A stretch of DNA of 64,000 nucleotides from Kosakonia oryziphila (GTDB taxonomy: Bacteria > Pseudomonadota > Gammaproteobacteria > Enterobacterales > Enterobacteriaceae): assembly GCF_900094795.1 (NCBI RefSeq), contig NZ_FMBC01000001.1:186001-250000 (forward strand), in the 5' to 3' direction. The translations under genes were made by a program, and so were the position numbers. This document shows positions 19,052 through 28,809 of the stretch, piece after piece. Within the stretch, counting starts at the first letter, position 1. Each line of letters starts with the position of its first letter. A model generated the notes under the pieces. The model saw nothing but the letters and a program-made list of their open reading frames with translations. It ran no database searches and was not told the DNA's origin.

Positions 19052-21442
19052 TTACTTTGCGTCATCCGGCAGCGCATAGGCCACGATATAGTCGCCCATC
19101 TTCGTGCCGAACGAACCGTGACCGCCTGCGGAAATGACAACATATTGCTTGCCATTCACTTCATAGGTCATTGGTGTTGCCTGGCCACCGGCCGGTAACC
19201 GGCCTTGCCACAGTCTCTCACCGTTGCTCATATTGTATGCGCGCAGGTAGTTATCTGCGGTTGCAGCGATAAACAGCACGTTACCGGCAGTGGAGATTGG
19301 GCCGCCCAGCATCGGCATCCCCATATTGAACGGTACAGGAATCGGCATCGGGAACGGCATACTGTCTTGCGGCGTACCAATACGTTTTTTCCATACTACC
19401 TGGTTGGTTTTCAGATCCAGGGCAGAAATGTAGCCCCATGCCGGTTGTTTACACGGCAGACCAAACGGTGACAGGAAAGGATTCAACGTCACGCCAAATG
19501 GAACGCCATACTGCGGCTGAATACCTGATTCCGTACCAGTTCCTTTTGCATCTTTAGGCGGTTCCATCGGGTTACCGGGGCCGCGTGGGATCAGCTTCGA
19601 CACAAACGGCAGCGCCATCGGGTTAGCAATGGCGACCTGACGGTCTGGATCGACAGAGATGCCGCCCCATTCGAACATACCCAGGTTACCCGGGAAGACC
19701 AGCGTGCCCTGTTCAGACGGCGGAGTGAAGATACCTTCATAGCGCAGTTGCTGGAACATCACGCGGCACACCAACTGGTCGAACATGGTGGCGCCCCACA
19801 TGTCCGCGCCGCTCAGGTTTTTCTTCGGACGGAAGCTCAGATCAGAGAAAGGCTGCGTTTTGCTGACGTAATCACCTTTCGCCGCGCCTTGCGGCACTGG
19901 TTTTTCCGGTGCCGGAACAACCAACTTGCCGTTGGTACGATCCAGCACAAAGATGTTACCAGTTTTCGCTGGCGCGTAGATGACCGGAATGGTTTTGCCG
20001 TTAACGGTAATATCCGCCAGCGTCGGCTGCGACGGCATATCCATATCCCACAAATCGTGGTGAACCGTCTGGTAGCTCCACACCAGCTTGCCGGTGGTGG
20101 CATTTAGCGCCACGATTGCACTGGCGTAGCGTTCCTGATCTGGCGTGCGGTTACCGCCCCAGATATCCGGCGTGGTAACACCCATCGGCAGATAGACTAA
20201 ATCCAGTTTTGCGTCATAGGCCGCAGGTGCCCAGGAGTTCGGCGAGTTAAAGGTGAAGGTATGTTCGTCCGACGGAATCGCGTTCGGATCTTTCGCGCCC
20301 GGGTCGAAGGCCCACAGCAGTTTGCCGGTGTTGACATCGAAACCACGGATAACACCAGAGGTTTCACGGGTAGAGTAGTTGTCGGTCACCGAGCCGGCAA
20401 TCACGATAGTTTTATCCGTGATGATCGGCGGTGAGGTTGGCTCATACAGGCCAGGCGTGGTGTCCGGCATGTTGGTTTGCAGATTCAGGATGCCTTTGTT
20501 GGCAAAGGTTTCACACGGCTTACCGTTGTCAGCGTTGAGGGCAAACAGACGGCCATCGTTCACTGGCAGGATAATACGGCGTGGACAATCGGCGATCACC
20601 TCCGGGCTGGCATTATCGGCACGCGCTTCATGGTAAGAAACGCCGCGGCAAGTGACATGCTGGAATGATTGATTGGCATTAAGTTGCGGATCGAAATGCC
20701 ACTTCTCTTTACCGGTTGCGGCATCAATGGCAAACAGACGCTGGTGCGCAGTACACAGATACAACGTGTCGCCGACTTTAATTGGCGTCACTTCATTGGT
20801 CAGTTCGCCCGGATCGGTTGGCAGCTTCAGGTCGCCAGTACGGAACACCCAGGCTTCCTTCAGGTTCTTCACGTTTTCGGCGTTGATCTGCTTCAGCGGC
20901 GAGTAACGCTGACCTTCCTGGTTGCGGCCATAGGCAGGCCAGTCGCCATCCGCTACCTGCGAAATAGGTGCGGCTGGCGTTGAATCGGCGCTCAGGGTGC
21001 CATTCACTTCTTGCGGATCGTTAAAGCCCGCCCAGGTGAGGAGCCCGCCGCTAATCAGCAGGGCAACCACCAGCGCTGCGACGGCCCCGCCGGAAGGAAT
21101 AACCAGTCGCCGCCAGACAAAGGGAAGAATCAGCCAGATGCCAAAGAAGACGAGGATATCGCTTCGCGGCGTCAGCGCCCAGAAATCGAAACCGACTTCC
21201 CACACGCCCCAGATCATGGTGGCAAGCAGCAGCGCGGCATACAGCCACAGCGCAGCGCGTTTACCTTTCCACAGAAGCCAGGTGATACTCAGCATCACCA
21301 GACCGGCGATCGGGTAGTACCAGGAGCCACCAACAGCGACAAGCCAGGCGCCGCCGATTAGCAGGTACAGCCCGCAAAGCGCTGCAAACAGTGTTGTCAG
21401 CGTAATCAGAGGCCGTGACTGTTGATTTTTTGTTTCTGCCAT
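19052..21442 (-). CDS. gcd: Membrane-bound PQQ-dependent glucose dehydrogenase
   Basis: Oxidises glucose to gluconolactone in the periplasm and passes electrons to ubiquinone. Five N-terminal membrane helices (about residues 15-140) are followed by an eight-bladed beta-propeller carrying PQQ (tryptophan-docking motifs such as KLLWAFDPGAKDPN and KLVWSYQTVHHDLWDMD). Escherichia makes the apoenzyme and needs external PQQ; no PQQ synthesis genes lie here. The start is taken at 21442 (MAETKNQQ), giving 796 residues as in K-12; an in-frame ATG at 21451 is possible. A CRP site lies in the upstream region shared with hpt. Confidence 0.96.
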   Translation of the reverse strand: MAETKNQQSRPLITLTTLFAALCGLYLLIGGAWLVAVGGSWYYPIAGLVMLSITWLLWKGKRAALWLYAALLLATMIWGVWEVGFDFWALTPRSDILVFFGIWLILPFVWRRLVIPSGGAVAALVVALLISGGLLTWAGFNDPQEVNGTLSADSTPAAPISQVADGDWPAYGRNQEGQRYSPLKQINAENVKNLKEAWVFRTGDLKLPTDPGELTNEVTPIKVGDTLYLCTAHQRLFAIDAATGKEKWHFDPQLNANQSFQHVTCRGVSYHEARADNASPEVIADCPRRIILPVNDGRLFALNADNGKPCETFANKGILNLQTNMPDTTPGLYEPTSPPIITDKTIVIAGSVTDNYSTRETSGVIRGFDVNTGKLLWAFDPGAKDPNAIPSDEHTFTFNSPNSWAPAAYDAKLDLVYLPMGVTTPDIWGGNRTPDQERYASAIVALNATTGKLVWSYQTVHHDLWDMDMPSQPTLADITVNGKTIPVIYAPAKTGNIFVLDRTNGKLVVPAPEKPVPQGAAKGDYVSKTQPFSDLSFRPKKNLSGADMWGATMFDQLVCRVMFQQLRYEGIFTPPSEQGTLVFPGNLGMFEWGGISVDPDRQVAIANPMALPFVSKLIPRGPGNPMEPPKDAKGTGTESGIQPQYGVPFGVTLNPFLSPFGLPCKQPAWGYISALDLKTNQVVWKKRIGTPQDSMPFPMPIPVPFNMGMPMLGGPISTAGNVLFIAATADNYLRAYNMSNGERLWQGRLPAGGQATPMTYEVNGKQYVVISAGGHGSFGTKMGDYIVAYALPDDAK

Positions 21443-21499
21443 AAAAGACACTCATCCAGATTGTTAAATTTTTGATAGCAATTAATTATAGTCATTAAC

Positions 21500-21521
21500 A
21501 AATGTGATCGTTGTCACAAAA
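21500..21521. promoter_or_regulatory. CRP site between gcd and hpt
   Basis: TGTGA (21503-21507), six bases, TCACA (21514-21518) is a perfect CRP core in an AAA...AAA context. It sits about 60 bases upstream of gcd and 130 upstream of hpt, so cAMP-CRP probably controls gcd and perhaps both genes. Confidence 0.8.
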
Positions 21522-21560
21522 TGCGCTTTCTTGTTCGATAGCCAATGGAAATCAATTTGC

Positions 21561-21569
21561 TGGTATACT
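21561..21569 (+). promoter_or_regulatory. hpt promoter, extended -10
   Basis: TGG followed by TATACT (21564-21569) is an extended -10 element about 80 bases before hpt. The -35 region is poor, as is usual for this promoter type. Confidence 0.5.
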
Positions 21570-21646
21570 TTGCATCTTAATTTTCAATACTTCGGGTAAT
21601 TACCTGGGGTTGAGTGATTTACCCTTTAAATCAAATGGTTAGTAAA

Positions 21647-22183
21647 ATGAAACACACTGTGGAAGTGATGATCCCGGAAGCGGAGATCAAAGCGCGTATC
21701 GCTGAGCTGGGTCGTCAAATCACTGAGCGTTACAAAGATAGCGGCAGCGAAATGGTGCTGGTGGGTCTGCTGCGCGGATCATTTATGTTCATGGCGGATT
21801 TGTGCCGTGAAGTGCAGGTTTCTCACGAAGTCGATTTTATGACCGCCTCCAGCTACGGCAGCGGTATGTCCACCACGCGTGATGTGAAAATCCTGAAAGA
21901 TCTTGATGAAGATATTCGTGGTAAAGATGTGTTGATCGTCGAAGATATTATTGACTCCGGCAATACACTGTCGAAAGTGCGTGAAATTCTTAGCCTGCGC
22001 GAACCGAAATCGCTGGCGATCTGTACGCTGCTGGATAAACCTTCCCGCCGTGAAGTGGACGTGCCGGTGGAGTTCGTCGGCTTTGCGATTCCGGACGAGT
22101 TTGTAGTGGGCTACGGGATTGATTACGCCCAGCGCTACCGCCATCTGCCGTATGTCGGCAAAGTGGTTCTGCTGGACGAATAA
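21647..22183 (+). CDS. hpt: Hypoxanthine phosphoribosyltransferase
   Basis: Purine salvage enzyme converting hypoxanthine (and less well guanine) plus PRPP to IMP/GMP. The PRPP-binding motif [14 protein letters not shown] is at about residues 97-110. The start at 21647 (MKHTVEVM) gives 178 residues as in K-12. The frame is open to 21614 through weaker alternatives (MVSKM). The ribosome-binding site is weak at all of them. It is divergent from gcd and convergent with can. Confidence 0.96.
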   Translation: MKHTVEVMIPEAEIKARIAELGRQITERYKDSGSEMVLVGLLRGSFMFMADLCREVQVSHEVDFMTASSYGSGMSTTRDVKILKDLDEDIRGKDVLIVEDIIDSGNTLSKVREILSLREPKSLAICTLLDKPSRREVDVPVEFVGFAIPDEFVVGYGIDYAQRYRHLPYVGKVVLLDE

Positions 22184-22187
22184 AAAG

Positions 22188-22206
22188 TCGGGGCCACTGG
22201 CCCCGA
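22188..22206. terminator. can/hpt hairpin terminator
   Basis: TCGGGGCC-ACT-GGCCCCGA is a perfect hairpin between convergent genes. A run of five T follows only on the minus strand, so it is a full terminator for can and a weaker one for hpt. Confidence 0.85.
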
Positions 22207-22210
22207 ATGA

Positions 22211-22873
22211 TTATTTGTGGTTGTTGTGTTTCTTGCTGAGGTTGGAAACGCCCTGGCGATAACGCTGCTCCAGCAATTCGCGGTTGGTGGCGCTCACTTC
22301 CAGATCGCGCAGCAGGCCGTCGTGAATGCCGTAGGCCCAGCCGTGAATTGTCACTTTCTGACCGCGTTTCCAGGCGGATCGCATGATCGTTGAATGCCCC
22401 AAGTTGTAAACCTGTTCCATGACGTTCAGTTCGCATAGGGTATCGAAGCGGCGCTCTGCCGGTATCTCGCCGAGCAGCGAGCTATGTTTAAACCAGATAT
22501 CGCGGATGTGTAGCAGCCAGTTGTCGATAAGCCCAAGCTCAGGATTTTCAACCGCCGCCTGCACGCCGCCGCAGCCGTAGTGCCCGCAGATGATGATGTG
22601 TTCGACTTCCAGCACGTCCACCGCGTACTGCACAACGGAGAGGCAGTTCAGATCGGTATGAATCACCAGGTTGGCGACATTACGGTGAACAAACAGTTCG
22701 CCAGGTTCGAGGCCGGTAAGTCGCTCGGCCGGTACGCGGGAATCGGAGCATCCAATCCAGAGGAAACGCGGTTTTTGCGCTTGTGCCAGTGTGGCAAAAA
22801 AACCGGGATCTTCTTCCACCAGCATTTTTGACCATAGTGCGTTATTGCTGATGAGTGTATCTATGTCTTTCAT
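22211..22873 (-). CDS. can: Beta-class carbonic anhydrase
   Basis: Interconverts CO2 and bicarbonate and supplies bicarbonate for biosynthesis in air. At 220 residues it is the K-12 length. The zinc ligands are C42 and D44 (GCSDSRVP) and H98 and C101 (CGHYGCGG), as in E. coli Can. It is divergent from yadG across about 100 bases. Confidence 0.97.
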   Translation of the reverse strand: MKDIDTLISNNALWSKMLVEEDPGFFATLAQAQKPRFLWIGCSDSRVPAERLTGLEPGELFVHRNVANLVIHTDLNCLSVVQYAVDVLEVEHIIICGHYGCGGVQAAVENPELGLIDNWLLHIRDIWFKHSSLLGEIPAERRFDTLCELNVMEQVYNLGHSTIMRSAWKRGQKVTIHGWAYGIHDGLLRDLEVSATNRELLEQRYRQGVSNLSKKHNNHK

Positions 22874-22975
22874 GGAAGTGGATGACCTGTAACGGTTGAC
22901 GCGTTGCGCTAATATAGGTGAACTCTTCCTCTTTTAAAACTACACATCGAGTGTAAAAAAGGTAAGCGATATTTC

Positions 22976-23902
22976 ATGACCATTGCACTGGAGCTTGAGC
23001 AGCTTAAAAAAACTTATCCGGGCGGCGTTCAGGCGCTGCGCGGTATTGACCTGAAAGTAGAAGCCGGGGATTTCTATGCACTTCTTGGGCCAAATGGCGC
23101 AGGGAAATCCACTACCATCGGCATCATCAGTTCTCTGGTCAATAAAACGTCTGGACGCGTCAGTGTCTTTGGCTATGACCTGGAAAAAGACGTGGTCAAC
23201 GCCAAACGCCAGCTGGGGCTGGTCCCGCAGGAGTTTAACTTTAACCCGTTTGAAACCGTCCAGCAGATCGTGGTGAACCAGGCGGGCTACTACGGTGTGG
23301 ATCGCAAAGAAGCGCTGGTGCGCAGCGAAAAATACCTGAACCAGCTCGATTTGTGGGAAAAACGCAATGAACGCGCGCGGATGCTCTCCGGCGGTATGAA
23401 GCGTCGCCTGATGATCGCCCGCGCACTGATGCATGAACCGAAACTGCTGATTCTCGATGAGCCGACGGCAGGCGTGGATATTGAACTGCGTCGTTCCATG
23501 TGGGGCTTTCTGAAAGATCTGAACGATAAAGGCACCACCATTATCCTCACCACCCACTATCTGGAAGAGGCGGAGATGCTGTGCCGCAATATCGGCATCA
23601 TTCAGCGCGGTGATTTGATCGAAAACACCTCGATGAAAGCGCTGCTCTCCAAACTGAAATCGGAAACTTTTATTCTCGATTTGGCGCCGAAGAGCCCGTT
23701 GCCGAAGCTGGATGGGTACCAGTACCGTCTGGTGGATACTTCCACGCTGGAAGTCGAAGTGCTGCGCGAGCAGGGGGTGAACAGCGTCTTCAGTCAGCTC
23801 AGCGCACAGGGGATACAGGTGCTGAGTATGCGTAACAAAGCCAACCGTCTCGAAGAGTTGTTTGTCACGCTGGTTCATGACAGAAAAGGAGAACTCGCAT
23901 GA
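22976..23902 (+). CDS. yadG: ABC exporter ATP-binding subunit YadG
   Basis: ATPase of an ABC-2 type exporter with Walker A GPNGAGKST, signature LSGGMKRR and Walker B LLILDEPTAG. At 308 residues it matches K-12. The C-terminal part after about residue 220 is typical of DrrA/CcmA-like subunits. Its stop codon overlaps the yadH start by 4 bases, indicating translational coupling. The substrate is unknown. Confidence 0.95.
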   Translation: MTIALELEQLKKTYPGGVQALRGIDLKVEAGDFYALLGPNGAGKSTTIGIISSLVNKTSGRVSVFGYDLEKDVVNAKRQLGLVPQEFNFNPFETVQQIVVNQAGYYGVDRKEALVRSEKYLNQLDLWEKRNERARMLSGGMKRRLMIARALMHEPKLLILDEPTAGVDIELRRSMWGFLKDLNDKGTTIILTTHYLEEAEMLCRNIGIIQRGDLIENTSMKALLSKLKSETFILDLAPKSPLPKLDGYQYRLVDTSTLEVEVLREQGVNSVFSQLSAQGIQVLSMRNKANRLEELFVTLVHDRKGELA

Positions 23903-24669
23903 TGCAGCTCTATTGGGTGGCTCTGAAGAGTATTTGGTACAAAGAGATCCAGCGTTTCATGCGGATCTGGGTGCAAACGCTGGTGCCGCCAGTGATCACC
24001 ATGACGCTCTATTTTATTATTTTCGGCAATCTGATCGGTTCGCGGATTGGTGAAATGCACGGTTTCACCTACATGCAGTTTATTGTGCCGGGGCTTATCA
24101 TGATGGCGGTGATCACCAATGCTTATGCCAACGTCGCATCGTCGTTCTTCAGCGCCAAGTTTCAGCGCAATATTGAAGAACTGCTGGTCGCGCCGGTTCC
24201 GACACATGTGATTATTGCAGGCTATGTTGGCGGCGGTGTGGCGCGCGGGCTGTGTGTCGGTATTCTGGTTACTGCTGTTTCGCTGTTTTTCGTGCCGTTT
24301 CAGGTGCATTCATGGCTGTTTGTCGGTTTAACGCTGTTGCTGACCGCTGTGCTGTTTTCGCTGGCGGGTCTGCTGAATGCGGTGTTTGCCAAAACCTTTG
24401 ACGACATCAGCCTGATCCCAACCTTTGTGCTGACACCGTTGACCTATCTGGGTGGGGTATTTTACTCCCTGACGCTGCTGCCACCGTTCTGGCAGGCGCT
24501 GTCACACCTGAACCCGATAGTCTATATGATTAGCGGCTTCCGTTTTGGCTTCCTCGGCATTACCGACGTTCCGCTGTTCACCACTGTTGCCGTGCTGGTG
24601 GTATTTATCATCGCTTTCTATTTGATTTGCTGGTACTTGATTGATCGCGGCCGCGGGCTACGCAGTTAA
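23899..24669 (+). CDS. yadH: ABC-2 exporter membrane subunit YadH
   Basis: Six-helix permease of the ABC-2 family, 256 residues, partner of YadG. The family-typical LTPLTYLGGVFYSL segment is at about residues 180-195. In K-12 yadI (a PTS EIIA protein) follows; here a terminator follows directly. Confidence 0.95.
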   Translation: MMQLYWVALKSIWYKEIQRFMRIWVQTLVPPVITMTLYFIIFGNLIGSRIGEMHGFTYMQFIVPGLIMMAVITNAYANVASSFFSAKFQRNIEELLVAPVPTHVIIAGYVGGGVARGLCVGILVTAVSLFFVPFQVHSWLFVGLTLLLTAVLFSLAGLLNAVFAKTFDDISLIPTFVLTPLTYLGGVFYSLTLLPPFWQALSHLNPIVYMISGFRFGFLGITDVPLFTTVAVLVVFIIAFYLICWYLIDRGRGLRS

Positions 24670-24678
24670 TCTCTTCGG

Positions 24679-24706
24679 GCTGGCTCTCCTGCACAAGAGA
24701 GCCAGC
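24679..24706 (+). terminator. yadGH terminator
   Basis: GCTGGCTCTC-8 nt-GAGAGCCAGC is a perfect 10-bp stem followed by TTGTCTT, 10 bases after the yadH stop. Confidence 0.85.
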
Positions 24707-24798
24707 TTGTCTTAACGGGCTATTTTTTGTTTTATTCCGGCCTTTGAATATGTGTAGTTTTGTTACACTAATGACAGTCTCTCAACCCGGTTCGTCTC

Positions 24799-26043
24799 AT
24801 GTCGCGCTTGATTACCCTTCTGCTGCTGCTGATTACCTGTAGCACTTCTGCCAGCATTGTCAGTGAACAGCGCATTCCTGCACACTATATGCAAACCACC
24901 GAAGATGCCAATATCTGGGCGCAGGTCGGCGACAAAGTGGTGACGGTCGGAAATATTCGCGCCGGGCAAATTCTGGCGGTAGTGCCGGGCGCAGAGGATT
25001 ACTATGCCTTTCGCTTCGGCTTTGGCAGCGGATTTATCGATAAAGGCCATCTGAGCGAGGTGAAAGGTAATCAGCGCGTTGAGGACAGCCTTGGCGATCT
25101 TGATAAGCCGCTGAGTAACCAGAATTTGGTCACGTGGCAGGATACGCCGCTATATACGGCACCGGATAACCGCAGCGAACAGTTTGGTACGCTGGCGGAA
25201 AATCTGCGTTATCCGATTATTGATAAACTGAAAGATCGCCTGAATCAGACCTGGTTCCAGATCCGCATCGGCAACCGACTGGCCTGGGTAAGCAGCCTGG
25301 ATGCACAGGAAGACAGTGGTATTCCTGTGCTGACCTACCATCACATTCTGCGCGACGAGGAAAATATCCGTTTTCGCCATACCTCCACTACCACGTCGGT
25401 GCGCGCTTTTACTAACCAGATGAACTGGCTACGTGATCAAAGATATACCACGTTGTCGATGTATCAGCTGGAAGGCTATGTGCGTAACCGGATGAACCTG
25501 CCCGCACGTTCGGTGGTGATCACCTTTGATGACGGCCTGAAATCGGTCAACCGTTATGCTTATCCGATCCTGCGCGAATACGGTTTTAAAGCGACAGCAT
25601 TTATTATCTCATCGCGCATCAAACTGAAGCCGCAGAAATGGGATCCAAAGTCGTTACAGTTTATGAGTGTGTCGGAACTGAACAGCATGCACGACGTGTT
25701 TGACGTGCAGTCGCATACGCACTTCCTGCATCGGGTGGATGATGGTATGCACCCGATATTGCTCAGCCGTAATTACCACAACATTCTGTTTGATTTTAAA
25801 CGCTCCCGCCGGGCGCTGGCGCAGTTCAACCCGCATGTGCTCTATCTTTCATACCCGTTTGGCAGTTATAACGACATCGCGATAAAAGCGGCCGATGACG
25901 CTGGTTTTCATCTGGCGGTAACGACCGTACGCGGGAAAGTGAAGCCGGGCGATAACCCATTCTTGCTGAAGCGTTTGTATGTGCTAAGAACGGATTCGCT
26001 GGAAACGATGGCGCGGCTGATCAGTAACCAGCCGCAAGGGTAG
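24799..26043 (+). CDS. yadE: YadE, putative polysaccharide deacetylase
   Basis: A 414-residue exported protein with signal peptide ([19 protein letters not shown]). The N-terminal half resembles SH3-like modules. The C-terminal half is a polysaccharide deacetylase (NodB-like) domain with TFDDGLKS near residue 243, SHTHFLH and the later LSYPFGSY segment, matching the Asp-Asp and His-x3-His metal-binding pattern. It could act on a periplasmic or surface glycan; the substrate is unknown. It ends 5 bases before the convergent panD stop with no terminator between. Confidence 0.9.
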   Translation: MSRLITLLLLLITCSTSASIVSEQRIPAHYMQTTEDANIWAQVGDKVVTVGNIRAGQILAVVPGAEDYYAFRFGFGSGFIDKGHLSEVKGNQRVEDSLGDLDKPLSNQNLVTWQDTPLYTAPDNRSEQFGTLAENLRYPIIDKLKDRLNQTWFQIRIGNRLAWVSSLDAQEDSGIPVLTYHHILRDEENIRFRHTSTTTSVRAFTNQMNWLRDQRYTTLSMYQLEGYVRNRMNLPARSVVITFDDGLKSVNRYAYPILREYGFKATAFIISSRIKLKPQKWDPKSLQFMSVSELNSMHDVFDVQSHTHFLHRVDDGMHPILLSRNYHNILFDFKRSRRALAQFNPHVLYLSYPFGSYNDIAIKAADDAGFHLAVTTVRGKVKPGDNPFLLKRLYVLRTDSLETMARLISNQPQG

Positions 26044-26048
26044 GGGAA

Positions 26049-26429
26049 TCAGGCAACCTGAACCGGCACGGCTTTCGCAGTGCGTTTCATTTCGTTGTCG
26101 CCGTCAAAATAGGCCACTTTCGGCTGCCAGCTACGGGCAACCTCATCCGGTACAGTAACGTAGCTGGCAATAATCAGTATATCGCCCACATCAGCGCAGT
26201 GCGCCGCTGCGCCGTTAACCGAAATAATTCTGGAACCGCGTTCCCCGGCAATCGCGTAGGTTGAGAAGCGTTTGCCGTTGGTCACGTTATAGATATCGAT
26301 GGCTTCATATTCGAGAATACCAGCCGCCTCAAGGAAATCCTGGTCAATGGCGCAGGAGCCTTCATAGTGCAGGTCGGCCTGTGTCACTTTGACGCGGTGG
26401 AGCTTGCCTTGCAGCATTGTGCGAATCAT
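26049..26429 (-). CDS. panD: Aspartate 1-decarboxylase proenzyme
   Basis: Makes beta-alanine from aspartate for pantothenate. At 126 residues it is the K-12 length. The proenzyme is cleaved between G24 and S25 (HYEGSCAID), which produces the pyruvoyl group on S25; cleavage and activation depend on PanM (PanZ), not encoded here. It is separate from panBC, with 133 bases between. In K-12 rpnC (yadD) lies in that gap; here it is absent. Confidence 0.96.
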   Translation of the reverse strand: MIRTMLQGKLHRVKVTQADLHYEGSCAIDQDFLEAAGILEYEAIDIYNVTNGKRFSTYAIAGERGSRIISVNGAAAHCADVGDILIIASYVTVPDEVARSWQPKVAYFDGDNEMKRTAKAVPVQVA

Positions 26430-26460
26430 GAGTTAAACCTTCATTACGGATAAGTCAGCT

Positions 26461-26504
26461 AAAAATGAGGGGCGGCATCCTGCATTTCCCCCGCATGCTC
26501 ATTT
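26461..26504 (-). terminator. Possible panC terminator
   Basis: On the minus strand AAATGAG and CTCATTT pair around an inner GGGG/CCCC stem and end in a T run (26461-26465). This imperfect hairpin would end panBC transcription before panD. Confidence 0.45.
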
Positions 26505-26562
26505 CACTTCACTCCCGCAGACCGTAAAAGCCTTAACGAGAATGGAGTCTCTGGCGAAATTT

Positions 26563-27426
26563 TTACCCTGCCTGGTGGGCAAGTTCAACCACTTTATTGT
26601 CGATAAGGCGCGCCTGGCCGAGCCATGCCGCCATTAAAATCACTGCCCGCTGGCTTTTGGCTGAGAGCGCTTCCAGCGTGTCGGCGTCGCGGATTTGAAT
26701 ATCGTCAGCGCGCAGACCCGCATCGTTGATTTCCTGGGCTGCAATGGCGATCAGCTCTTCTTCGTCGCTTTCGCCTGCCTGCAATTTCTCTGCAAGGGCA
26801 TTCATCACTTTGCTCAGTGCCGGAGCTATTTTACGCTCGTCAGCGGTGAGATAGCCGTTACGTGAACTCAGTGCCAGACCATCTTTCGCACGCACCGTCG
26901 GTACGCCGACGATCTCAATGTCATAGCCCATATCGGCAACCATTTTGCGGATCAGTTGCAACTGTTGGTAATCCTTCTCACCGAAGCAGGCGATATCCGG
27001 CTGTATCAGATTAAACAACTTACTGACGATGGTGGAAACGCCACGGAAATGCCCCGGACGGCTGGCACCCTCCAGCATGGTGGAGAGTCCCGGTACGTCA
27101 ACATAGGTTTGACCTTCGGTGCCCTGCGGGTAGATATCGGCAGGTGCAGGCGCAAAGACAAAATCCACCTTGCGCTTGTTCAGCTTCTCGCAATCATCCT
27201 GCAAGGTCCGCGGGTAACGCACCAGGTCGTCCGGGCGGTCGAATTGCATCGGGTTAACAAAAATGCTCACTACTACCACGTCGGCGCGGGCTTTCGCTTC
27301 ATCGACCAGCTTCATATGGCCATCGTGCAGGTTACCCATGGTCGGGACCAGTGCAATGCGTTTCCCTTCCTGATGTAGTCGGCGAATATGCTGACGCAGC
27401 AGCGGGAGGGTTTCAATAATCAACAC
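26563..27426 (-). CDS. panC: Pantothenate synthetase
   Basis: Joins pantoate and beta-alanine with ATP in the cytoplasm. The nucleotidyl-transfer motif is [11 protein letters not shown] and the KMSKS-like loop is ALSSRNGYL. The protein has 287 residues, four more than K-12, with an extended C-terminal end (ELAHQAG). It lies 11 bases after panB, whose product provides the pantoate precursor. Confidence 0.96.
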   Translation of the reverse strand: MLIIETLPLLRQHIRRLHQEGKRIALVPTMGNLHDGHMKLVDEAKARADVVVVSIFVNPMQFDRPDDLVRYPRTLQDDCEKLNKRKVDFVFAPAPADIYPQGTEGQTYVDVPGLSTMLEGASRPGHFRGVSTIVSKLFNLIQPDIACFGEKDYQQLQLIRKMVADMGYDIEIVGVPTVRAKDGLALSSRNGYLTADERKIAPALSKVMNALAEKLQAGESDEEELIAIAAQEINDAGLRADDIQIRDADTLEALSAKSQRAVILMAAWLGQARLIDNKVVELAHQAG

Positions 27427-27437
27427 AACAGGACTCC

Positions 27438-28229
27438 TTAATGGAAACTGTGTTCTTCGCCCGGATAGATACCGGACTCGACTTCGGCAACATACTGCCT
27501 GACCGCTGCGCGCATGTCGCCTGCTTCATTGAGGAAATTTTTAGCAAATTTAGGAATATGGCCGCCAGTGATACCAAAAGCGTCATGCATAACCAGAATC
27601 TGCCCGTCGGTAACATTGCCTGCGCCAATGCCAATCACCGGAATGGTTAATGCGGCGGTAATGCGCTGCGCCAGCTCAACCGGCACACACTCCAGCACCA
27701 GCAGTTGCGCTCCTGCGGCTTCCAGCGCCAGCGCATCGTCAAGCAGTCCCTGAGCCGCGTCGCCGCGACCCTGAACTTTGTAGCCGCCGAAAATATTAAC
27801 GGATTGCGGCGTCAGGCCGAGATGGCCGCACACCGGCACCGCGCGTTCGGTGAGCATTTTTACCGTCGGTGCCAGCCAACGACCGCCTTCGATTTTCACC
27901 ATATTGGCGCCTGCGCGCATTACGATGGCGGAATTCTCAAAGGCCTGTTCTGGTGTGGCATACGCCATAAACGGCAGATCGGCGAGTAGCAGACATGCCG
28001 GAGCACCACGGCGTACCGCTTGTGTGTGATAAGCGATATCTGCCACGGTAACGGGCAGGGTGGAGTCATGACCTTGTACCGTCATCCCTAACGAATCGCC
28101 AACCAACATCACGTTGATCCCTTCTTCGGCAAACAGTTTGGCGAAGCTGTAATCGTAAGCGGTGATTGTCGCGAAGCGTTTCTTATCCTGTTTACACTTA
28201 TGCAGCCAGGAGATGGTGGTAGGTTTCAT
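27438..28229 (-). CDS. panB: Ketopantoate hydroxymethyltransferase
   Basis: First committed step of pantothenate synthesis, adding a hydroxymethyl group from methylene-THF to 2-oxoisovalerate. The Mg2+-binding [19 protein letters not shown] region is at about residues 42-60. The start at 28229 (MKPTTISW) follows AGGA; the frame is open to 28280. It has 263 residues, one fewer than K-12. It is followed by panC and sits about 100 bases after folK. In K-12 the yad fimbrial operon separates folK from panB. Confidence 0.96.
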   Translation of the reverse strand: MKPTTISWLHKCKQDKKRFATITAYDYSFAKLFAEEGINVMLVGDSLGMTVQGHDSTLPVTVADIAYHTQAVRRGAPACLLLADLPFMAYATPEQAFENSAIVMRAGANMVKIEGGRWLAPTVKMLTERAVPVCGHLGLTPQSVNIFGGYKVQGRGDAAQGLLDDALALEAAGAQLLVLECVPVELAQRITAALTIPVIGIGAGNVTDGQILVMHDAFGITGGHIPKFAKNFLNEAGDMRAAVRQYVAEVESGIYPGEEHSFH

Positions 28230-28329
28230 AGTATTTCCTGATAGTTCAAAGCGTGTTTTGGCGCATTCTATCAGTAACACTCAGGTGGGCAATGATTTTA
28301 GGCCATCCCAAAGAGGCGGCAGGAGAAAA

Positions 28330-28809
28330 TTACCAGGCGTCGGGTTTTGGCGCGTTGAGCTGTTCCAGCGTGGCGCGCAACGAAGTGCCATCCGGGAAGT
28401 GCAGATCGGGGGCGATTTCAAACAGCGGCCACAGCATAAAGCCTCGGTTTTTCATATCGTAATGTGGAACAGTCAGGCGCTGCGTATTCAGTGTTAAGGC
28501 ACCAAACAGCATGATATCGAGATCGAGTGTGCGTGGCCCCCAGCGCTCCGCTTTACGTACGCGGCCCTGTTGCAACTCAATCCGTTGGGTGTGATCGAGC
28601 AGCGCTTCCGGCGCAAGCGTTGTTTCCAGCGCCACAGCCGCATTGAGATAATCCGGTTGATCCGGCGGCCCGAGCGGGGGAGTGCGATAGAGCGAAGAGA
28701 CCGCCACAATGCGGCTTTGCGGGATTTCGCCGAGGGCGGCAATCGCCGCGTTAACTTGATCAAGCGGCGATGCGAGATTGCTGCCCAGCGCGATGTAAGC
28801 GAGGGTCAC
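28330..28809 (-). CDS. folK: HPPK, dihydropterin pyrophosphokinase
   Basis: Transfers pyrophosphate from ATP to 6-hydroxymethyl-7,8-dihydropterin in folate synthesis. At 159 residues it equals the K-12 length. The conserved ALGSNL start, the substrate loop [11 protein letters not shown] and the [12 protein letters not shown] motif are all present. It overlaps the pcnB stop by 4 bases and is the downstream gene of pcnB-folK. Confidence 0.97.
   Translation of the reverse strand: MTLAYIALGSNLASPLDQVNAAIAALGEIPQSRIVAVSSLYRTPPLGPPDQPDYLNAAVALETTLAPEALLDHTQRIELQQGRVRKAERWGPRTLDLDIMLFGALTLNTQRLTVPHYDMKNRGFMLWPLFEIAPDLHFPDGTSLRATLEQLNAPKPDAW

Noticed and set aside
26041-26051. Expected terminator between convergent yadE and panD
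   Set aside because: The stops are 5 bases apart and no hairpin fits there; transcripts presumably overlap.
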